Shown here in pieces: positions 52,299-56,363 of a stretch of 56,363 nt of DNA; positions within the stretch are counted from its first letter, which is position 1; every line of letters begins with the position of its first letter. The translations under genes and the position numbers were made by a program. The stretch covers positions 1 through 56,363 of the forward strand of contig CANJHI010000013.1 of NCBI GenBank assembly GCA_947474005.1. Direction: 5' to 3'. The notes under the pieces are model-generated. The model worked only from the letters and a program-made list of their open reading frames with translations, was not told the DNA's origin and ran no database searches. Source of the DNA: Alphaproteobacteria bacterium (GTDB lineage: Bacteria > Pseudomonadota > Alphaproteobacteria > Reyranellales > Reyranellaceae).

Positions 52299-53585
52299 AT
52301 GCACGACATACGTTTCATCCGCGAGAATCCCGAGGCCTTCGATTCAGGCTTGAAGAAGCGCAACCTGGCGCCGCTCTCGGCCGAGCTGCTCGAGGTCGAC
52401 AAGCGCCGCCGCGCCGCCATTTCCGGCAGCGAGACGCTGCAGGCCAAGCGCAAGGCGCTCAGCCAGCAGATCGGCATCGCCAAGCGCAAGGGTGAGCCCG
52501 CCGAGACGCTGATGGCCGAGGTCGCGGCGCTGGAGGAGTCGCTGAAGGCGGGCGAGGCCGAAGCGGCCCGCCTCGACGAGGAGCTGACGCATCGGCTCGA
52601 AGTGCTGCCCAACCTGCCGGCCGACGACGTGCCCCAGGGCATCGACGAGCACGGCAACGTCGAGATCCGCCGCTTCGGCAACCAGCGCAACTTCAGCTTC
52701 CAGCCCAAGGACCATGTCGCGATCGGCGAGGCGCTGGGCGAGATGGATTTCGCCCAGGCCGCCAAGATTTCCGGCTCCCGCTTCGTGTTTCTCAAGGGAC
52801 GCTTGGCGCGACTCGAGCGGGCGATCACGCAGTTCATGCTCGATCTGCACACCGAGGTGAACGGCTACACCGAGATCGATCCGCCGATGCTGGTGAAGGA
52901 TGCGGCCGTCTACGGCGTCGGCCAACTGCCAAAATTCGCCGAGGACATGTTCCGCACCGACAACGGCTTCTGGCTGATCCCGACCGCCGAGGTCTCGCTC
53001 ACCAACCTGGTGAACGACATGGTGCTGGACGAGAAGGACCTGCCGCTGCGCTTCACCGCCTTCACGCCCTGCTTTCGTTCGGAGGCGGGGGCGGCCGGCA
53101 AGGACACGCGCGGCATGATCCGCCAGCATCAGTTCCCCAAGGTTGAGCTGGTCAGCATCGCCACGCCGGAGCAGTCCGAAGCCGAGCACCAGCGCATGAC
53201 GGCGGCCGCCGAGGAAGTGCTGAAGCGGCTGGGCCTCGCCTATCGCACCTTGACGCTGTGCAGCGGCGACATGGGCTTCTCCGCGCGCAAGACTTACGAC
53301 CTCGAAGTATGGCTGCCCGGCCAGAACGCCTATCGCGAGATCTCGAGCTGCTCGAACTGCGGCGACTTCCAGGCCCGCCGCATGGCTGCGCGCTACCGGC
53401 CGAAGGAAGGGAAGGGGACGCGCTTCCTGCACACGCTGAATGGCTCGGGGCTCGCCGTCGGCCGGACGCTGGTCGCTATCCTGGAGAACTACCAGAACGA
53501 GGACGGCTCGGTGACCGTGCCCGAGGCCCTGCGGCCCTATATGCGCGGCGTCGACCTCATTCCTGCGCCACCCGCGCGCAAATGA
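52299..53585 (+). CDS. serS: Seryl-tRNA synthetase
   Basis: 428 residues, class [24 protein letters not shown] begins the tRNA-binding domain, with the long antiparallel coiled coil at about 30-105. Motif 2 is [21 protein letters not shown] and motif 3 is [18 protein letters not shown]. It charges tRNA-Ser and selenocysteine tRNA where present. It overlaps no neighbour but lies 3 bases after tatC and 10 before surE, in one transcript. Confidence 0.97.
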   Translation: MHDIRFIRENPEAFDSGLKKRNLAPLSAELLEVDKRRRAAISGSETLQAKRKALSQQIGIAKRKGEPAETLMAEVAALEESLKAGEAEAARLDEELTHRLEVLPNLPADDVPQGIDEHGNVEIRRFGNQRNFSFQPKDHVAIGEALGEMDFAQAAKISGSRFVFLKGRLARLERAITQFMLDLHTEVNGYTEIDPPMLVKDAAVYGVGQLPKFAEDMFRTDNGFWLIPTAEVSLTNLVNDMVLDEKDLPLRFTAFTPCFRSEAGAAGKDTRGMIRQHQFPKVELVSIATPEQSEAEHQRMTAAAEEVLKRLGLAYRTLTLCSGDMGFSARKTYDLEVWLPGQNAYREISSCSNCGDFQARRMAARYRPKEGKGTRFLHTLNGSGLAVGRTLVAILENYQNEDGSVTVPEALRPYMRGVDLIPAPPARK

Positions 53586-53595
53586 AGTCCCGCAA

Positions 53596-54393
53596 GTGAA
53601 GCCGGTCGATCTCGCCAAGGCCCGTATCCTCGTCACCAACGACGACGGCATCCATGCGCCCGGCCTCGAGGCGCTGATGGAGATCGCCTCCCAGCTCTCG
53701 AGCGACGTCTGGGTGGTGGCGCCCGAGGTCAACCAGAGCGGCGCCGGCCATTCGCTGTCGCTGTCGCGGCCGATCCGCGCGCGCGAGGTAAGCGAGGCCA
53801 AGTTCGCGCTGGAAGGTACGCCGACCGACTGTGTGCTGTTCGCCGTCAAGCATCTGCTCAAGGACCGCAAGCCCGACATCGTGCTGTCGGGTGTCAACCG
53901 CGGCACCAACATGGCCGACGACGTGACCTATTCGGGCACCATCGCCGCCGCCATGGAGGGCTGCCTGCTGGGCCTCAGGTCGATCGCCTTCAGTCAGGCC
54001 TATACCCACGAGCATCCGGTGAAGTGGGGCACTGCCACGCATCACGGCGCTGCGGTGGCTCGCCGTGTGCTCGCCGCGGACTGGCCCCGGAACGTGCTGA
54101 TCAACGTCAATTTCCCCGACACGGTCGCCGCTTCGGTCAAGGGCGTGCGGGTCACGCACCAGGGCACGCGCGGCTTCGGCGGCCACATCATCGAGCGCAG
54201 GGACCCGCGCGGCGGCACCTACTACTGGATCGGCTATCAGCCGCAGGAAGGCGAGATCGATGAGGCGAGCGACATCGCCGCCGTCCGCTCCGGCCACATC
54301 TCGGTGACGCCGCTCCATCTCGATCTCACGCACGAGGCCATGCGCCGCCGGCTCCGCGCCGAGTTCGAGGCGTCCCCCATCGAGGCAGATTAG
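53596..54393 (+). CDS. surE: 5'/3'-nucleotidase SurE
   Basis: 265 residues from a GTG. ILVTNDDGIHAPGLEAL carries the metal Asp pair, VVAPEVNQSGAGHSLSL and LSGVNRGTNMADDVTYSGTIAAAMEG complete the SurE active site. It dephosphorylates nucleotides in a stationary-phase survival setting. The surE-pcm-nlpD order is widely conserved. Confidence 0.96.
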   Translation: MKPVDLAKARILVTNDDGIHAPGLEALMEIASQLSSDVWVVAPEVNQSGAGHSLSLSRPIRAREVSEAKFALEGTPTDCVLFAVKHLLKDRKPDIVLSGVNRGTNMADDVTYSGTIAAAMEGCLLGLRSIAFSQAYTHEHPVKWGTATHHGAAVARRVLAADWPRNVLINVNFPDTVAASVKGVRVTHQGTRGFGGHIIERRDPRGGTYYWIGYQPQEGEIDEASDIAAVRSGHISVTPLHLDLTHEAMRRRLRAEFEASPIEAD

Positions 54394-54407
54394 GCCGGGG
54401 CGGCGCC

Positions 54408-55055
54408 GTGAACGTCGCGGCCATGCAGCGCCTGATTGCCGAACTGCGCAATTCGGGCATCGCCGACGAGGCCGTGCTATCGGCCATCGCCGCTGTCGAT
54501 CGCGAGCGCTTCGTGTCCTCGCCCTTCCTCGAGCGCGCCTGGGAAAACACCGCGCTGCCGATCGCCTTCGGCCAGACCATCAGCCAGCCGCTGGTCGTCG
54601 CCGCCATGACCGAGGCCCTGCGCGTCGGCCCGCGCATGAAGGTGCTCGAGATCGGCACCGGCTCGGGCTACCAGGCCGCCGTGCTCGCCAAACTGGCGCG
54701 CCGCGTCTACTCGATCGAGCGTTATAAGCCGCTGTCGAAGGAGGCCGAGCGGCTGCTGCTCGATCTCCGCATCCACAATGTCGTGTGCGACATCGGTGAC
54801 GGCAGCAAGGGCTGGCCGGGCCAGGCACCGTTCGACCGCATCATCGTGACCGCCGCCGCCGACGAGCGGCCGCAGGCGCTGATCGACCAACTCGCCATGG
54901 GCGGCATCCTGATCGTGCCGGTCGGCCGCGATCCCACCGCGCAGGTGGTCGAGCGCATCGTCAAGAGCGAGAGCGGGCTGCAGCGTGACACGCTGATGCC
55001 GGTCCGCTTCGTGCCGCTGGTCACCGGGCCACTGCCGGTCCTCGGACAGGGATGA
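54408..55055 (+). CDS. pcm: Protein-L-isoaspartate O-methyltransferase
   Basis: 215 residues from a GTG. The fold begins with RERFVSSPFLERAWENTALPI and GQTISQPLVVAAMTEAL, then the AdoMet-binding motif VLEIGTGSGYQAAVLA and FDRIIVTAAADERP. It methylates isoaspartyl residues with S-adenosylmethionine to start repair of aged proteins. It lies 14 bases after surE. Confidence 0.96.
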   Translation: MNVAAMQRLIAELRNSGIADEAVLSAIAAVDRERFVSSPFLERAWENTALPIAFGQTISQPLVVAAMTEALRVGPRMKVLEIGTGSGYQAAVLAKLARRVYSIERYKPLSKEAERLLLDLRIHNVVCDIGDGSKGWPGQAPFDRIIVTAAADERPQALIDQLAMGGILIVPVGRDPTAQVVERIVKSESGLQRDTLMPVRFVPLVTGPLPVLGQG

Positions 55056-55108
55056 GACGGGCAGGGATAGGTCTTGGGGCAGGAATCGCGATGCAGTAGA
55101 ATGGGTCC

Positions 55109-55978
55109 ATGAAAAGAGCCCCTCGCTTCCCCTCGCGATGGGCCGGCCGGTTGCGCACGCTGGGTACAATGGCGGTGCTTTCGGTCGTGCTCGGCGCCTG
55201 CAACACCGTCATGGGTGCCCGCGAAGGCACCATGGAATATCCCGGTTCCGGCGCCGGCCCCAATGCCGTGCCGGTCTATGTCGTGAAGGACAAGGACACG
55301 GTCGAAGCCCTGTCGTTCAAGTACGGCGTGCCGATCCAGACGATCGTGAGCCGCAACAAGCTGCAGCCACCGCACAGGCTGAAACCCGGCCAGACCCTGG
55401 AAATGCCGGGCGCCAAATACGTTCCCGATTCAGTGCCGGGCGAGACCACGCCTGCCGAGGCCTCGAGCCCCGGCTCGGTCAAGCGCGAAGCCCTGGCGCC
55501 GCCGCCTGGACAGGGCGAGGCGCCGCGCTCGGCCGCGCCCGCGGGCGAGCCCACGCCGCTCAGCAAGGCCTCCCAATCGGTCACCGTGCCGGCCACGCCG
55601 CCGGCGAAGATGATCTGGCCGGTCAACGGCAAGGTCGTCTCGGGCTACGGCACGTCGGGCGGCCAGAAGAACGACGGCATCGACATCGCCGCCGCCAAGG
55701 GCACGCCCGTGAAGGCCGCCGAGGGCGGCAAGGTCGTCTATGCCGGCGGCGAGGTCGCTCGCATGGGCAACCTGCTGCTGATCGAGCATCCCGGCGGCTA
55801 CATCACGGCCTACGGCAACAACGAGTCGCTGGCGGTGAAGAAGGGCGACGTGGTCAAGAAGGGCCAGGTCATCGCCAAGGTCGGCAATTCCGGCGGCAGC
55901 GCAGAGCCGCAGCTCCATTTCGAGGTCCGCCGCTCCGGCAAGACGATCGATCCGACGACGGTGCTCGGGCCGCAGTGA
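55109..55978 (+). CDS. nlpD: NlpD-like lipoprotein, LysM plus degenerate LytM/M23
   Basis: 289 residues. The signal ends in the lipobox LGAC. A LysM domain (YVVKDKDTVEALSFKYGVPIQTIVSRNKL, KPGQTLEMPG) is followed by a Pro-rich linker and a C-terminal LytM/M23 fold. In the zinc-binding H-x-x-x-D segment the His is replaced (NDGIDIAA), as in E. coli NlpD/EnvC, which activate amidases and do not cut themselves. QLHFEVRRSGKTIDP ends the domain. Its place after surE-pcm supports NlpD. It probably helps cell separation. Confidence 0.92.
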   Translation: MKRAPRFPSRWAGRLRTLGTMAVLSVVLGACNTVMGAREGTMEYPGSGAGPNAVPVYVVKDKDTVEALSFKYGVPIQTIVSRNKLQPPHRLKPGQTLEMPGAKYVPDSVPGETTPAEASSPGSVKREALAPPPGQGEAPRSAAPAGEPTPLSKASQSVTVPATPPAKMIWPVNGKVVSGYGTSGGQKNDGIDIAAAKGTPVKAAEGGKVVYAGGEVARMGNLLLIEHPGGYITAYGNNESLAVKKGDVVKKGQVIAKVGNSGGSAEPQLHFEVRRSGKTIDPTTVLGPQ

Positions 55979-55996
55979 CGGGCGACGTTCAGCTCG

Positions 55997-56117
55997 CCTC
56001 CCCATTCAAATGGGGAGGTGTCGGCGTAATCGCCGACGGAGGAGTCATCGTCGCTTTGACGCCTATGACCCCATCGCCCCCGTAAGACGGGGGCACTTCC
56101 CCATTTGAATGGGGAAG
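55997..56117. repeat. Palindromic repeat element with four hairpins
   Basis: Two related 22-base hairpins, CCTCCCCATT/AATGGGGAGG (55997-56018) and CTTCCCCATT/AATGGGGAAG (56096-56117), flank two inner stems (GTCGGCG...CGCCGAC and CGCCCCCG...CGGGGGC). The layout is that of a small dispersed, probably mobilisable, intergenic palindrome. It lies between two convergent genes. Confidence 0.7.
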
Positions 56118-56129
56118 AAGCTTGAGGCC

Positions 56130-56363
56130 CTAAACCACCTTCCCGATCATCTTGTACTCGCCCTTGCGGTCTTCGATTTCGAGGACCCAGAGGTCGGGGT
56201 CGCGGGCGACCTGGCGGGCGATGTAGGCGTCGGCTTCGGGCTCGGTGACGGGCGCAGGGCCTGTCCCCCGGCTCCACGCGGCCTCATCGTCGAGCGTGCT
56301 GGTCTGGGTGAACACGGTCACGCCGGCCTCGAAGCGATTGATCTTCAGCAGCACCGTGCCGAC
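56130..56363 (-). CDS. Hypothetical protein, 5' end cut by window
   Basis: 77 residues are visible and the frame is open to the right edge, so the start is probably outside; a GTG at 56354 is a possible start. The sequence (LLKINRFEAGVTVFTQTSTL, ARDPDLWVLEIEDRKGEYKMIGKVV) shows no family I recognise. It converges on the palindromic repeat. Confidence 0.5.
   Translation of the reverse strand, partial: VGTVLLKINRFEAGVTVFTQTSTLDDEAAWSRGTGPAPVTEPEADAYIARQVARDPDLWVLEIEDRKGEYKMIGKVV

Overview
The window is a GC-rich (about 65%) chromosomal segment of a free-living alphaproteobacterium. The lineage call rests on the housekeeping block argS-SPOR-nagZ-scpA-scpB-tatABC-serS-surE-pcm-nlpD, on a rhizobial-type small heat-shock gene with an RpoH-like promoter and a ROSE RNA thermometer, and on the dispersed palindromes typical of this class. 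A Reyranella-like or related soil organism is my guess. The genus cannot be fixed by reading. I saw no tRNA, rRNA, CRISPR array, insertion sequence or integrase.

Layout. 1-4567: the end of an MFS transporter and a single-chain biotin-dependent acyl-CoA carboxylase. 4680-9154: heat-shock protein, a stand-alone receiver domain, and small hypothetical, lipoprotein and secreted genes. 9155-9812: a gene-free, structure-rich stretch with a perfect 30-bp inverted repeat and one copy of an intergenic element whose other copy is at 6822. 9813-15014: a transketolase/PDH-E1-like gene, mtnA and an MFS gene in one operon, divergent from an Lrp regulator. 14998-24766: PhzF, two acyl-CoA synthetases, an alpha/beta hydrolase with a Cys nucleophile, two lipoproteins, and a purine-ring set (allantoate-amidohydrolase-like M20 enzyme and PuuE allantoinase). 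24754-27290: the most unusual locus, a leftward operon of a proline-rich protein with a C-terminal PD-(D/E)xK-like nuclease domain followed by two paralogous proteins of unknown family. I read it as a toxin with tandem immunity proteins. Two intrinsic terminators sit just before the toxin start codon.

27458-42506: a lysozyme-like lipoprotein; a tight leftward operon (amidohydrolase, Ldh2-type dehydrogenase, EamA exporter, aspartate aminotransferase, PIN-like/membrane fusion); then a flavin monooxygenase fused to an NTF2-like domain, a CHRD protein, an amidohydrolase, an aldo/keto reductase, a GST, a TauD dioxygenase, an aldolase/SDR fusion, a quinone oxidoreductase and gpt. 42628-55978: TerC, a stress protein, dgt, then the conserved block for tRNA charging, peptidoglycan recycling, chromosome condensation, Tat export, damaged-protein repair and cell separation. 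The right edge holds a palindromic repeat and a gene cut by the window.

Most of the window is catabolic and housekeeping. The candidates for something undescribed are the toxin/immunity locus with its terminator-bearing leader, the two-copy intergenic element, and the PIN-like/membrane fusion protein.
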